This document shows positions 26,460 through 35,734 of a DNA stretch of 45,658 bases, piece by piece. The DNA is from Clostridia bacterium (GTDB lineage: Bacteria > Bacillota > Clostridia > Christensenellales > CAG-138), in the NCBI GenBank assembly GCA_017514685.1, contig JAFWJN010000019.1:1-45658 (forward strand), given 5' to 3'. Position 1 is the stretch's first letter. Each line of letters starts with the position of its first letter. Both the position numbers and the translations under genes were made by a program. The notes below the pieces were generated by a model that saw nothing but the letters and a program-made list of their open reading frames with translations, was not told the DNA's origin and did not search any database.

Positions 26460-27929
26460 TTATTTTTTAATTTTGCCGTTTCCCGGTCTAATAAAGGGAT
26501 TATAATCAAGGTAATATTCAACCTGTTCTTTAATATCTTCCGACATATCCTGAGCAAGCTTATGCCATTTATCTCTGATTGCATCCAATGCTTCCCTGCT
26601 TTTTTCTGCACGATCAGAATACTTTTTAAGCTGATTGCTGATTCGGATGTCTCTCTTTTCTTTTTCCAGGTTGTAGAATGCTCTGATCCTTGAAAGGGCT
26701 GAATAACTGTCCCCGATTGATTTGAAAAAAGCATCATCCGGCCGAAACAGTATCTGATTTTTAGGCCTATAATGTTTATTAACTTCTTTATACCGATCTG
26801 ATGCCTTCGCAACACTCATCTCCCAGGAACAATATAATTGTTCCATTGCGTTCTCTCCGAGTTCCTTCATCCTCTCCCGGTTTTTGCAAAGACCAATCAG
26901 CACTTTTGCCATGCTCATGGCCGTTTCTTCAATAAGAATACCATTCTGTTCATCCGAAACACCTTCTGCAGCGCAGCTTCCTTGTATCAAAATACTCGCT
27001 AGTCCGCTCGCAGCAGCTTCTCTGACCACCAGCCCGTTTGTATCAAATGTTGATGGAAACAGAAACAGATCCGCAGCCGAATAGATTGCACGCAAAAATT
27101 CCCTGTCATGGACAGCACCGGCAAAGATGCAACGATCTGAAAGATTCAAAGACTCTGCATATTTCATTATTTCTTCCAAATCGATACCGGATCCCACAAA
27201 CAGCATCTGAAAAGGAATTCCTTCTTTTTTCAGCAAACAGAGGGCATCAAGAGTTATCCGGATTCCCTTATACCACATCATTCTTCCGACATAAAGAAAC
27301 AATGGAGCAGAAAGATCCAGATGATATAGATCCATCACAGTCTGAATCATCGAGTCGCTGGCTCTTCCCTTCGGAACGTCAACACCATTCTCCATTACGG
27401 TATAGCTTCCATTATATCCAAGGGAGCGGAGATTATCACCGGCTCCTTTACTGACAACCCACACATCATCACACGACTCAATATTCCTGACAAGTGCCTT
27501 GATTGCTGCTTCCTGAAGCAGCTTCGCTGAGATTGCATTTCGAATATCGATATCAAATTTGGTATGGTATGTAAACACCATTGGGACCTTGATTGTTTCC
27601 CTGATCGATCGTCCAAGCATGACTGCAGTAACAGGACAATGCGCATGTATGATATTCAAAGGTTCCTGCGAAATTTGATCGATTGCCTTTGGATCCAGAG
27701 GATTTCCTGCCCGATAGCCAACCCAGTCGCTGACATCGATGCTCTGGTAGCGAATGACACGGAACGGATAAACAGAATCATCTGCATCTGGATTATAAGG
27801 TGCCGCAACCAAAGCATAGTTGTTCTGCTTCTGTAAAATCCGCGCATAGTTCAAAACAGCATTCGCAACTCCATCGATCTGTGGCGGAAACGAATCGTTT
27901 ATGAGTCCTACATGCAGAGGTTCTTCCAT
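26460..27929 (-). CDS. Family 4-type glycosyltransferase
   Basis: The 489-residue protein is a GT-B enzyme of the GT4 kind, with NDSFPPQIDGVANAV at the N-terminus, HAHCP in the acceptor domain, and the donor-binding segment FPSTFDTNGLVVREA (about 295-310). Relatives glycosylate diacylglycerol or lipid-linked sugars, so a membrane glycolipid product is likely. The last 60 or so residues form a charged helical extension that looks coiled-coil. AAGGAG precedes the start, and only 12 nt separate it from the cyclodeaminase gene. A weak AAGG/CCTT hairpin follows the stop, with no clear terminator. Confidence 0.85.
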   Translation of the reverse strand: MEEPLHVGLINDSFPPQIDGVANAVLNYARILQKQNNYALVAAPYNPDADDSVYPFRVIRYQSIDVSDWVGYRAGNPLDPKAIDQISQEPLNIIHAHCPVTAVMLGRSIRETIKVPMVFTYHTKFDIDIRNAISAKLLQEAAIKALVRNIESCDDVWVVSKGAGDNLRSLGYNGSYTVMENGVDVPKGRASDSMIQTVMDLYHLDLSAPLFLYVGRMMWYKGIRITLDALCLLKKEGIPFQMLFVGSGIDLEEIMKYAESLNLSDRCIFAGAVHDREFLRAIYSAADLFLFPSTFDTNGLVVREAAASGLASILIQGSCAAEGVSDEQNGILIEETAMSMAKVLIGLCKNRERMKELGENAMEQLYCSWEMSVAKASDRYKEVNKHYRPKNQILFRPDDAFFKSIGDSYSALSRIRAFYNLEKEKRDIRISNQLKKYSDRAEKSREALDAIRDKWHKLAQDMSEDIKEQVEYYLDYNPFIRPGNGKIKK

Positions 27930-27941
27930 TTTTATATCTCC

Positions 27942-28592
27942 TTAATTAACAAATGAATTCAGAATATCGTTTTCCACTTTACTGTATAGATCTGAACAGC
28001 GACTTTGAATCTCATCCAGCAATGAACGTTTTTCTTTCATGATTCTATGCGCATCTTTTGGATCCGGTAAGTATGGTAAATTTGCTAAAACATTCAACCA
28101 TGCAAGTTTACATGCGGTATTCAGTTCTTCAGCAGCAGCTGCAAGATCACCCATACAAGTTTTGTTGGACTTACCATAAAGCATTTCCAGAGTCTTGACT
28201 GTTTCCATTGCTTTATCAATTACACGGCAAGGAACTTCCGTTGAATACAGAATTGCTTGATTCAGTGCACTTTTTCGCTTCTCGATCTCTTCTTCGTTAT
28301 TTTTTGGAAGAGCAATTGCTTCCGAATAACGCGTATAAGCCTTTGTATCTTCTTCCGAAAGCGTGCGGAAATCATCGATTAAAATTGCCAGTGCTGATGA
28401 AGCATCTTTTGCCAATTCATGGTATTGTTCATATTTTTTGCGTTTAATTGTCAAATCAGCAACCATCTTACCGAGAGCTGCCGCCAAAGCGCCGGACAAA
28501 CCAGACGCTGCTCCTCCTCCCGGAGCCGGAGTATCGGAACCGAGTGCATTTAAAAAATCAGCAACCGGCATTTCCTTAAGATGAAGTTCCAT
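27942..28592 (-). CDS. fchA: FchA-type cyclodeaminase/cyclohydrolase
   Basis: This family includes formiminotetrahydrofolate cyclodeaminase, which makes 5,10-methenyl-THF. The 216-residue all-helical protein has TPAPGGGAASG at residues 21-31 and the conserved VPCRVIDKAMETV segment. No formiminotransferase or other folate gene is nearby, and some members have cyclohydrolase activity, so the substrate is not certain. GGAGG precedes the start. It is first in a two-gene unit with the glycosyltransferase. Confidence 0.88.
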   Translation of the reverse strand: MELHLKEMPVADFLNALGSDTPAPGGGAASGLSGALAAALGKMVADLTIKRKKYEQYHELAKDASSALAILIDDFRTLSEEDTKAYTRYSEAIALPKNNEEEIEKRKSALNQAILYSTEVPCRVIDKAMETVKTLEMLYGKSNKTCMGDLAAAAEELNTACKLAWLNVLANLPYLPDPKDAHRIMKEKRSLLDEIQSRCSDLYSKVENDILNSFVN

Positions 28593-28633
28593 ATTCTTGT
28601 CCTCCGAAATAATGGAATAGAAACACTTTCAGT

Positions 28634-28663
28634 ATGATAACATCGAGATACAATACTTGTCAA
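28634..28663 (-). promoter_or_regulatory. Promoter of the fchA-glycosyltransferase unit
   Basis: Minus strand: TTGACA (28663-28658), 18-nt spacer, TATCAT (28639-28634), right after the terminator of the nucleoside-transport operon. Confidence 0.8.
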
Positions 28664-28672
28664 TTTATAACC

Positions 28673-28698
28673 GAAAAGGCCGCTTGCACGGCCTTTTC
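28673..28698 (-). terminator. Terminator of the nucleoside importer operon
   Basis: A 10-bp stem (28673-28682 with 28689-28698) rich in G/C is followed by TTTTC and AT-rich sequence on the minus strand. Confidence 0.85.
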
Positions 28699-28717
28699 CA
28701 ATGATTTCACAATCTTT

Positions 28718-29767
28718 TTATCTCTTACCTTTATCGTAAGGAATACCTTCTGCTTTCGGCGCACGCGATTTCTTCGAAGTAAATGCAAGAACCAGAAGTG
28801 ACACCAGATACGGAAGCAAGCGATAGAAGTTTGCGTTCAGAATCTTTCCCCAGACAGGATCCGTCGAAAGTTTCAACAACAGATACTGACCGTTTCCATC
28901 GATGTCCAGTGTTGAATAGGAAGCTGCCGTGCACTTGAACAAGCCGAACAGTAAAGCTGCTCCTGCGATGTTCAAAGGCTTCCAGTTACCGAAAATCATA
29001 ACTGCCAAAGCCAGGAAGCCGAACCCTGCGACATCACCGTTGGCGACACAGTTCGATGTTGTAAGGGCGTAGACAAATCCACCCATACCTGCAAGGAATC
29101 CGGAAATCGCAACACCGGTATAACGCATCTTTACGACATTGATACCGAGGGAATCTGCTGCCTGCGGGTTCTCACCGCAGGAGCGGAGACGAAGACCGAA
29201 CTTGGTCTTATACAGTATAATCGATAGAATGATAAACAAAAGGATGCAAACATAAGTTGTGATGTAGATCTTATTCAGGAATGTATCCACAAAGAAGTTG
29301 GAAACATCTTTCAACCCGAAATAGCTCTTTTTAATCATGAACCAGCTTGCCGCATCTCCTTTGTACATACGAAGATCATTCTGGTTTGCAATGATTCGAA
29401 TGAAGAACAGAACGACTGCCGGGGCTAAAAGGTTCAATGCAGTACCGCCGATCGTCTGATCTGCACGAAGATTGATTGCGGCAAATGCAAGAAGCATTGA
29501 GAATATCAATCCGCAGATTCCTGCAACCAGCATTGTCAACAGGACAAACAACTGCATCGTTCCCCAGTTTGCAGCGCCTTTCTCCAGCGCAACCATATCA
29601 TGCATCTGCATTTCATAAATGAACAGCGCACCGATAAAAGCGCCGAAGATCATAATGCCTTCCAATGCGAGGTTAATGATACCACTGCGTTCTGCGAATA
29701 CACCGGCGAGCGCAACGATCATCAGAGGAATTGCATACACTAAAGTTTCACGAATCAAGAACGACAT
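28718..29767 (-). CDS. Nucleoside ABC transporter permease (NupQ-like)
   Basis: The 349-residue membrane protein belongs to the BPD_transp_2 branch. It has about eight or nine hydrophobic helices and the cytoplasmic GENPQAADSLGINV loop that contacts the ATPase. It is the second permease of a nucleoside importer and forms a heterodimer with the preceding gene. Its ATG shares one base with the upstream stop codon (TAATG), and AAGGGGG lies upstream. B. subtilis NupQ is the closest model. Confidence 0.92.
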   Translation of the reverse strand: MSFLIRETLVYAIPLMIVALAGVFAERSGIINLALEGIMIFGAFIGALFIYEMQMHDMVALEKGAANWGTMQLFVLLTMLVAGICGLIFSMLLAFAAINLRADQTIGGTALNLLAPAVVLFFIRIIANQNDLRMYKGDAASWFMIKKSYFGLKDVSNFFVDTFLNKIYITTYVCILLFIILSIILYKTKFGLRLRSCGENPQAADSLGINVVKMRYTGVAISGFLAGMGGFVYALTTSNCVANGDVAGFGFLALAVMIFGNWKPLNIAGAALLFGLFKCTAASYSTLDIDGNGQYLLLKLSTDPVWGKILNANFYRLLPYLVSLLVLAFTSKKSRAPKAEGIPYDKGKR

Positions 29768-30969
29768 TATGCATGCACCCCCTTTTTCTCATCGGATTTT
29801 TGGGCTTTCGGTGTCTTTTTCTTCTTTCCACGCCCGGAAATCCACATCTTGATGACAAGAGAGAATGCGGACAGATACACGATGACGGCAATGATAACGT
29901 CCGTAATGAATTCGTTATACTTCGTCAGGAATGTAATCTGTGAACCGATTACTTCCAGCATCGACATGAACATGCCGGTAAAGATAACTGCTATCGGGTT
30001 GCAGGCGCCGAGCAAAGCGACCGCGATACCGTTGAAGCCTGCAGCCGGGAGTGACTGATAAGTTGACCAGAAAAATTCAGGGTTGCCTGACAGATAGTAA
30101 AGAGAAGCAGCAGCGCCTGAGAGAGCACCGGCAAGAGCCATTGAAAGCACTATGCTTCTTTTATCCTTTATTCCGGCATACCTTGCAGCATGACGGTTTG
30201 ATCCGCACGCTTTCAGTTCATACCCAAAGGTGGTACGGGTCATAACGATATAAACCAGTACAGCAATCATAATCGCGATCAGGATTCCGCCGTTTACCTG
30301 GGATCCTGAAAAGATCTTGTCCAAGCCTACTTTTGCAGTCTGAACATTATTGAAAGATGTTTTGTAGATATAGGCAGTTTTGGTACCTTCGGTTACATTC
30401 TTGAGTTTCGAAAGGTCGAAGGCCCATGTTACAAGGTTCGCTGCAATCCAGTTCGTCATGATACATGCCAGAACCTCGTTGATATTCAAGGTTGCTTTTA
30501 AAAGACCCGGAATGGCTCCCCAAAGAGCGCCTGCCAAAATGCCAGCTAAAAACGCAAGGAGCCAGACGATCCATGCGGGGACCACAGAAGTAGGAATAGA
30601 CAGTGCAACAAACAATGTTGCCCATGTTCCTGCAAGATACTGACCCGCGGCTCCAATATTAAACAAACCGGTTTTATAGGCAAGAGCAACCGAAAGTCCT
30701 GTCAGAATCAAAGGAATTGCACGGAACAGCATGTTTCCGAAGTTGGCGGGATTAAATCCGAAGGCAAGCGCACCGGTAGCGGTACGTCCGGTATTGAACA
30801 GTCCCATCAGAACTAAGCGGATAGCATCCCAAGCTCCGTTGATCCCGATTGTCTTGTCGGTAACACCGACAATCAGAATCAGAATAGAGCCGGCAAGAAG
30901 TCCGATGATAATGGAGATCAATGTTGCCAGAACGGATGTCGTTCCTTCTTTTTTCAATAAATCCTTCAT
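29767..30969 (-). CDS. Nucleoside ABC transporter permease (NupP-like)
   Basis: The 400-residue permease has an N-terminal pair of helices, a helix bundle with GFNPANFGNML and the GSNRHAARYAGI coupling loop, and a basic C-terminal tail. With the next gene it forms the membrane channel. The start overlaps the ATPase stop by 4 nt (ATGA) and carries AGGAGG. NupP of B. subtilis is the nearest model. Confidence 0.92.
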   Translation of the reverse strand: MKDLLKKEGTTSVLATLISIIIGLLAGSILILIVGVTDKTIGINGAWDAIRLVLMGLFNTGRTATGALAFGFNPANFGNMLFRAIPLILTGLSVALAYKTGLFNIGAAGQYLAGTWATLFVALSIPTSVVPAWIVWLLAFLAGILAGALWGAIPGLLKATLNINEVLACIMTNWIAANLVTWAFDLSKLKNVTEGTKTAYIYKTSFNNVQTAKVGLDKIFSGSQVNGGILIAIMIAVLVYIVMTRTTFGYELKACGSNRHAARYAGIKDKRSIVLSMALAGALSGAAASLYYLSGNPEFFWSTYQSLPAAGFNGIAVALLGACNPIAVIFTGMFMSMLEVIGSQITFLTKYNEFITDVIIAVIVYLSAFSLVIKMWISGRGKKKKTPKAQKSDEKKGVHA

Positions 30970-32519
30970 TTGGCGCCCTCCTCTTTCTTCGTGTTTCTCT
31001 TGGCGCCGGCCATATACAGACCTAGTTCTTCGACTGTTGTGGTTTTGGGATCCAGTTCACCGACGATTTCGCCTTCATACATAACCAGAATCCTGTCGGA
31101 CAGGCTCATGACTTCTTCCAGTTCCAGAGAGACCAGAAGAACCGCTTTACCTGCATCGCGTTGAGCAACCAGCTGGCTATGAATGTACTCGATTGCTCCG
31201 ACATCAAGTCCTCTGGTCGGCTGCACTGCTATAATCAGCGGCAGATCTCGGTCAATTTCACGCGCGACAATCGCTTTCTGCTGATTTCCGCCGGACATGC
31301 TGCGAGCAATCGTAATCGGGCCCTGCCCGGAACGAACATCAAACTTTTCAATCAGATACTCTGCGTATTCGCGAACAGCTCCGAACTTGATAAATCCATG
31401 GTTCTGGAACTTCGGCTCATAATAGCGCTGCAGAACCAAATTCTGCTCCAGCGTATAGTCAAGAACCAAACCATGTTTATGACGGTCTTCCGGAATATGG
31501 CTCATTCCGTCCAGGGAACGCTCGCGAATGGAAGCATGCGTAATATCCTTGCCGCAAAGTATGATCTTGCCTTCCGAAACTTTTTCGAGTCCGGAAAGGC
31601 CATAAACAAATTCTGTCTGTCCGTTTCCGTCGATACCTGCGATACAAACGATCTCTCCTGCGCGAACGGTAAGCGAAACGTCTTTCACCGCATTGTTCTT
31701 ATGAACTTTGGAAGGCACTGTCATATGTTCGATTTCGAGCACAGGCTCTTTTGGCTGAGCAGGTGCTTTTTCAACAACAAGCTGGACCGGACGGCCGACC
31801 ATCATTCTTGAAAGCTCTTCTTTTGTTGTCTCGGAAGTATTGACGGTACCGATGTATTTGCCTTTTCTCAGAACCGTAACTCGGTCGGAGACTTCCATAA
31901 TCTCATTCAGTTTATGAGAAATAAAGAGAATGGATTTTCCCTCTTTGACAAGACCTTTCATAATCTGCATGAGCTCTTCGATTTCCTGAGGAGTCAAAAC
32001 AGCCGTCGGTTCATCAAAGATCAGGATTTCATTGTCACGATACAGCATTTTGAGAATCTCAACACGCTGCTGCTGTCCGACTGTAATGTCTTCGATCTTT
32101 GCATCCAGATCGACAGCAAGGCCGTACTTTTTGGAGAGTTCCTCAACTTTTTTGCGTGCTGACTTTTTCTGTAAAAAGCCTAGTTTTGTTTCTTCGGCGC
32201 CCAGAATGATATTATCCAGAACCGTGAAAACATCGATCAATTTGAAATGCTGATGCACCATGCCGATATGCAGGGCGGTTGCATCATTTGGATTGTTGAT
32301 CTGCACCACCTTGCCGTCCTTTTTAATGACGCCTTCCTCCGGCTGATACAAACCGAACAGAACACTCATCAAGGTTGATTTTCCTGCGCCGTTTTCACCG
32401 AGCAGAGCATGAATCTCACCTTTTTTTAACTGAAGTGTAATGTCATCGTTTGCTTTGATTCCGGGGAATTCCTTGGTGATATGCAGCATCTCGATTACAT
32501 ATTCGGGAGCTTGCTCCAT
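30966..32519 (-). CDS. Nucleoside ABC transporter ATPase (NupO-like)
   Basis: The 517-residue protein contains two ABC domains in one chain, as in sugar and nucleoside importers. The first has GENGAGKS (41-48) and the signature TVGQQQR; the second has a degenerate P-loop (GIDGNGQT) and MSGGNQQKA. The start at 32519 follows AAAGGAGG; a longer in-frame start at 32558 lies in the promoter region and is rejected. It has its own promoter, separate from the lipoprotein gene. Confidence 0.93.
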   Translation of the reverse strand: MEQAPEYVIEMLHITKEFPGIKANDDITLQLKKGEIHALLGENGAGKSTLMSVLFGLYQPEEGVIKKDGKVVQINNPNDATALHIGMVHQHFKLIDVFTVLDNIILGAEETKLGFLQKKSARKKVEELSKKYGLAVDLDAKIEDITVGQQQRVEILKMLYRDNEILIFDEPTAVLTPQEIEELMQIMKGLVKEGKSILFISHKLNEIMEVSDRVTVLRKGKYIGTVNTSETTKEELSRMMVGRPVQLVVEKAPAQPKEPVLEIEHMTVPSKVHKNNAVKDVSLTVRAGEIVCIAGIDGNGQTEFVYGLSGLEKVSEGKIILCGKDITHASIRERSLDGMSHIPEDRHKHGLVLDYTLEQNLVLQRYYEPKFQNHGFIKFGAVREYAEYLIEKFDVRSGQGPITIARSMSGGNQQKAIVAREIDRDLPLIIAVQPTRGLDVGAIEYIHSQLVAQRDAGKAVLLVSLELEEVMSLSDRILVMYEGEIVGELDPKTTTVEELGLYMAGAKRNTKKEEGAK

Positions 32520-32560
32520 AGTCCAACCTCCTTTACAGCGGAACATATGTTTACTCATTT

Positions 32561-32589
32561 ATTATAAGTCTCAACAATGTAAAAAGCAA
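32561..32589 (-). promoter_or_regulatory. Internal promoter before the transporter ATPase
   Basis: Minus strand: TTGCTT (32589-32584), 17-nt spacer, TATAAT (32566-32561), 41 nt before the start codon. Confidence 0.75.
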
Positions 32590-32668
32590 GGAAATGTTGC
32601 AGAATTGTGAACATTCGCAACGAACTCATTTTGTGATTATTTAGGTTAGCATTTTTCCAAAAACAGAA

Positions 32669-32692
32669 AACGGACAGCCGAAGCTGTCCGTT
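32669..32692 (-). terminator. UUCG-loop terminator between lipoprotein and ATPase
   Basis: A 10-bp stem (32669-32678 with 32683-32692) is capped by a C(TTCG)G tetraloop on the minus strand and followed by TTTTCTGTTTTT. It likely limits read-through so that binding protein is made in excess. Confidence 0.9.
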
Positions 32693-32705
32693 CTTTGGTC
32701 AGAAA

Positions 32706-33833
32706 TTAGACATACTGCACAGTGACATTTGCGAAGGAGACGGATGCAATAGCATTGTCCTCAAGGATCGCATTGTCAACGGTCAGCTCGCCATTCTTGA
32801 TCTTACCGAGCAGTGCTTCATAGTCAGCAACGCTCCAGTTTTCAAGAGACCAGGTTTCGGTCGGCAGACCTACTGCATCGTTCTCTGCACCGAGGTTCGC
32901 GGAATTTGCACCTGCGATCTCAGCGAAGGAACCATCATAAACCTTTGCGAGTGCCCACTCAACAGAAGCGGTCAGGCCCTTCAGAGCGGAAGTAACAACT
33001 GTATCAGATTCAAAGGACTGGTCGACGTCAACGCCGATAACCTTTGCATCGTTTGCAGCTGCAGCCGCAGTGATGGAGTTGAAGATAGAACCGCCAGCTG
33101 AGAAGACGATCTCAGTGCCCTGCTCATACCAGCCATTGACCATGGTCTGGAGTTCCGGAGAAGCAGAGAAAGATGCACCATACTGCCAGGTGTACTTCAC
33201 TTCGACGTTTACGCCCTTTTCAGCAGCAGCTGCCTGTGCGCCCTGGACGAAGCCATAGCCATAACGGCAGCATGCCGGGTTCGTTCCGCCGCCACCGCCG
33301 CAGAAACCGAGCTTGGTGTAGCCTTCCATGACCGCCGCATATCCTGCGAGGTAACCGGACTGCTCTTCCTTGTAAGCGATACCGGAGACGTTGTCAAGAC
33401 CCATTGACCATCCATCGATGAAGATGAACTTAACATCAGTGAATTCTTTTGCAGCCTTCTCCAGAGCTGTGCCCTGCAGGAAGCCAGGCGTTACGATAAC
33501 TTTTGCGCCGCCTTCTACTGCAGCTTTCATAGCATCATAACGGTCATCGTCAGTTGCCTCTGAACCATTCGCAGGCTGATAATACTTATAAGTGATATTA
33601 TGAGCTTTTGCATAGTTCTCGCAGCCTTCCCATGTGCCCTGGTTGAAAGACTTATCCATCAGAGCGCCGACGTCGGTAACCATTGCGATTTCATATGTAT
33701 TCGCAACAGCTTCCGTACCGGACTGCTGAGCCGGTGCTGGTTCATTATTACCGGATGCTGCAGGTGCACTTGTGCATGCGACAACTGCAAGGACCATTAC
33801 CAGTGCCATAAGCATAGCAATGATTTTCTTCAT
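32706..33833 (-). CDS. BMP-family nucleoside-binding lipoprotein
   Basis: The 375-residue protein is the extracellular receptor of the importer. A signal peptide ends in the lipobox LAVVAC (Cys20), then a Ser/Ala/Pro-rich linker and the BMP domain with DVGALMDKSFNQ and the GFCGGGG segment. Relatives bind purine nucleosides. AGGAGG precedes the start. The gene is first in the cluster and is separated from the ATPase gene by a terminator and second promoter. Confidence 0.95.
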   Translation of the reverse strand: MKKIIAMLMALVMVLAVVACTSAPAASGNNEPAPAQQSGTEAVANTYEIAMVTDVGALMDKSFNQGTWEGCENYAKAHNITYKYYQPANGSEATDDDRYDAMKAAVEGGAKVIVTPGFLQGTALEKAAKEFTDVKFIFIDGWSMGLDNVSGIAYKEEQSGYLAGYAAVMEGYTKLGFCGGGGGTNPACCRYGYGFVQGAQAAAAEKGVNVEVKYTWQYGASFSASPELQTMVNGWYEQGTEIVFSAGGSIFNSITAAAAANDAKVIGVDVDQSFESDTVVTSALKGLTASVEWALAKVYDGSFAEIAGANSANLGAENDAVGLPTETWSLENWSVADYEALLGKIKNGELTVDNAILEDNAIASVSFANVTVQYV

Positions 33834-33888
33834 TCTGATTTCCTCCTAATTTTCTCTTGGAAAAATGATTACACTTGCGTGCGAAGAT

Positions 33889-33917
33889 ATTATAACAGAA
33901 CAAATTAACAAATGGAA
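33889..33917 (-). promoter_or_regulatory. Promoter of the BMP lipoprotein gene
   Basis: Minus strand: TATAAT (33894-33889) with TGT before it (extended -10); the -35 TTCCAT (33917-33912) at 17 nt is weak. The rest of 33918-34086 is AT-rich with no gene visible. Confidence 0.6.
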
Positions 33918-34086
33918 GAGTTATATGAACATTTTATGAATTAATTTGTTTCTTTTTTACATGATTTTTCTGAAACTTGTGTTTTTTTGCAATATTATAT
34001 GTGATCCAGCACAATATCTTGTATTGCGATTATATTTTAATAAACCGATCATCATGTTTTCAGCAGTAAATATATATGGCATATAT

Positions 34087-34116
34087 AAAAGAGCCGGGGC
34101 TTTTCCCGGCTCTTTT
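34087..34116 (-). terminator. Terminator after the DUF11/phosphoesterase-like gene
   Basis: A perfect 12-bp stem (34087-34098 with 34105-34116; GAGCCGGG core) lies 33 nt past the stop codon, with a TATATAT tail on the minus strand. Confidence 0.85.
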
Positions 34117-34148
34117 ATCGACTATTTCGGCGTTCTGTTTCGTTTTTC

Positions 34149-35408
34149 TCAGAATGCGTTCGAAAGTGTGAATGTGTTCTGATCACCTGCCAAAGTTTCA
34201 TTCGTGGCAGCATTGATTGTCTTGATTTCAATCTTCTTCTTTTCGGAATCAATCGTCAGCGTGCGGACAAATCCGAGCTGATCATTGCCAGCAAGACTGA
34301 ACAGCAGAACGTTGACTTCACGCCCGTCATATGACTTGGTCATTCTCTCTGCGCCGGTTTCCGCCCCGCACAGAACGAGTCGAACTTTACTGTTCTTTGC
34401 AACAATGTTCTTCTCAACGATTTCGCCCATTCTGGTCAACTGTTTATCAGCAGTCATATAGCTGTTGACCACAAGTACGACACTGAAGTTGTGATACTTC
34501 GAAATCACATTGTTCACATAATCGATCCACTCTGTGCTGTCTTCATTCACATCATAACCGATACCGATGAAGAGCATATTATAAGAATCAAGAGTCTGAT
34601 ACCATACTTTGCCGTTCTCAAACATCTGAGAAGCAGGCAGCTTCGTCAGATTGTGGGATGTAAATGCTTCGTAGTTTGCTGTATCGGCACTGATATCAGA
34701 CTCGCCGGCAACTGTCATGTACGGAGACTTGCCTTTCAGCTCATTGACTTTGTCGGAAACTGCTTTCCAGCTGTCTTCGTCGTCGAATCTCTCGACTGTT
34801 CCGCCAGACTGCATAATTCCGATTGCGCTGAATTCCCCGCCATGCTCATTTGCCCAGTCGAACATCTTGACCATGGCATCTGTTCTTTCTTCACTGCCAT
34901 TCAGAAGCAGATCACCGAACAGAATTAGTGAGAACGGACCGGGTTCTGTTTTGCTGCCAGGTACAATCGTCTTAACAGTTGCACTTGCCTGACTTTCTGC
35001 AGGATCATCTCCACGCACAGCCGTTGCATTTACCTTTACAACGTTAACGACCTGACCGGCATTTACATCAGCCTGTGTGACTGTGTAAGTGTAGGTGATC
35101 GTCTTTGTTCCGGCAGGTGCAAGGTAGAAAGCTGCTTCACTCAGAGTTACAAGCGTATCTTCAAGTTTTATCTCTTTGACCGTGACATTACCGCTGTTCG
35201 TTACTACAATAGTGTATGTGATCTCGTCTCCGACTTTTATTCCGCTCGCCGGATCTGCAGTCTTTTCGACGGTCAGTTCAGGTTCTGCATCGACAGTTGT
35301 AAAGGTCGCATCATCAGATGCTGTTACATCTCCGCCTGTTGCTATAGCTGTGTTATCAATCTTAGTCGCATTCACATAATCTATATTATTTTTTAATACA
35401 TCATTCAT
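34149..35408 (-). pseudogene. Truncated DUF11/degenerate phosphoesterase surface protein
   Basis: The open frame encodes 419 residues: the tail of one DUF11-like repeat (1-42), a full DUF11 repeat (about 45-147), and a calcineurin-like domain (about 155-390). There is no signal peptide, although DUF11 proteins are exported. The first ATG has no ribosome binding site, an in-frame TAA lies directly upstream, and the sequence turns AT-rich there. A 5' deletion is therefore likely. The phosphoesterase motifs are also changed: GESD stands where GNHD is expected and GAET where GHxH is expected, so metal binding and catalysis are doubtful. It may still be expressed, but I treat it as a remnant. Confidence 0.65.
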
Positions 35409-35734
35409 TTAATGTTAATATCTATAATTATATTAAATATTTATGCTATTTTATAAGATGCTTTCGTCGTTATTCTTCATTCTTTGCCTTTTCTATGCTC
35501 TTTTATCCTTAAAACAATGTGCAATCATTTATAATCACATTTATTACACTTGATAGTATCACAACATTTTATTAAATCTTTTATCGAATTACGCAAGCAA
35601 TAATGGATGACGGATTGACTGAATAATCATATTTTTGTAAAATAGATAAAAATAAACTGACTGATTTATATATACTATTCCATTATTTGTTTAGTTTTTT
35701 TACTTCATCCAAAGTATGAGCAGTGAGGCAACAG
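35409..35734. other. AT-rich divergent intergenic region
   Basis: No gene is visible in these 326 bp. The part next to the truncated gene is very AT-rich and holds no remnant DUF11 coding sequence in any frame that I can follow. The part next to the SLOG gene contains its promoter. A T-run at 35693-35700 lies in the SLOG leader. Confidence 0.6.
35615..35643 (+). promoter_or_regulatory. Promoter of the SLOG/SLATT-like gene
   Basis: TTGACT (35615-35620), 17-nt spacer, TAAAAT (35638-35643). The leader is about 85 nt and AT-rich. Confidence 0.7.
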
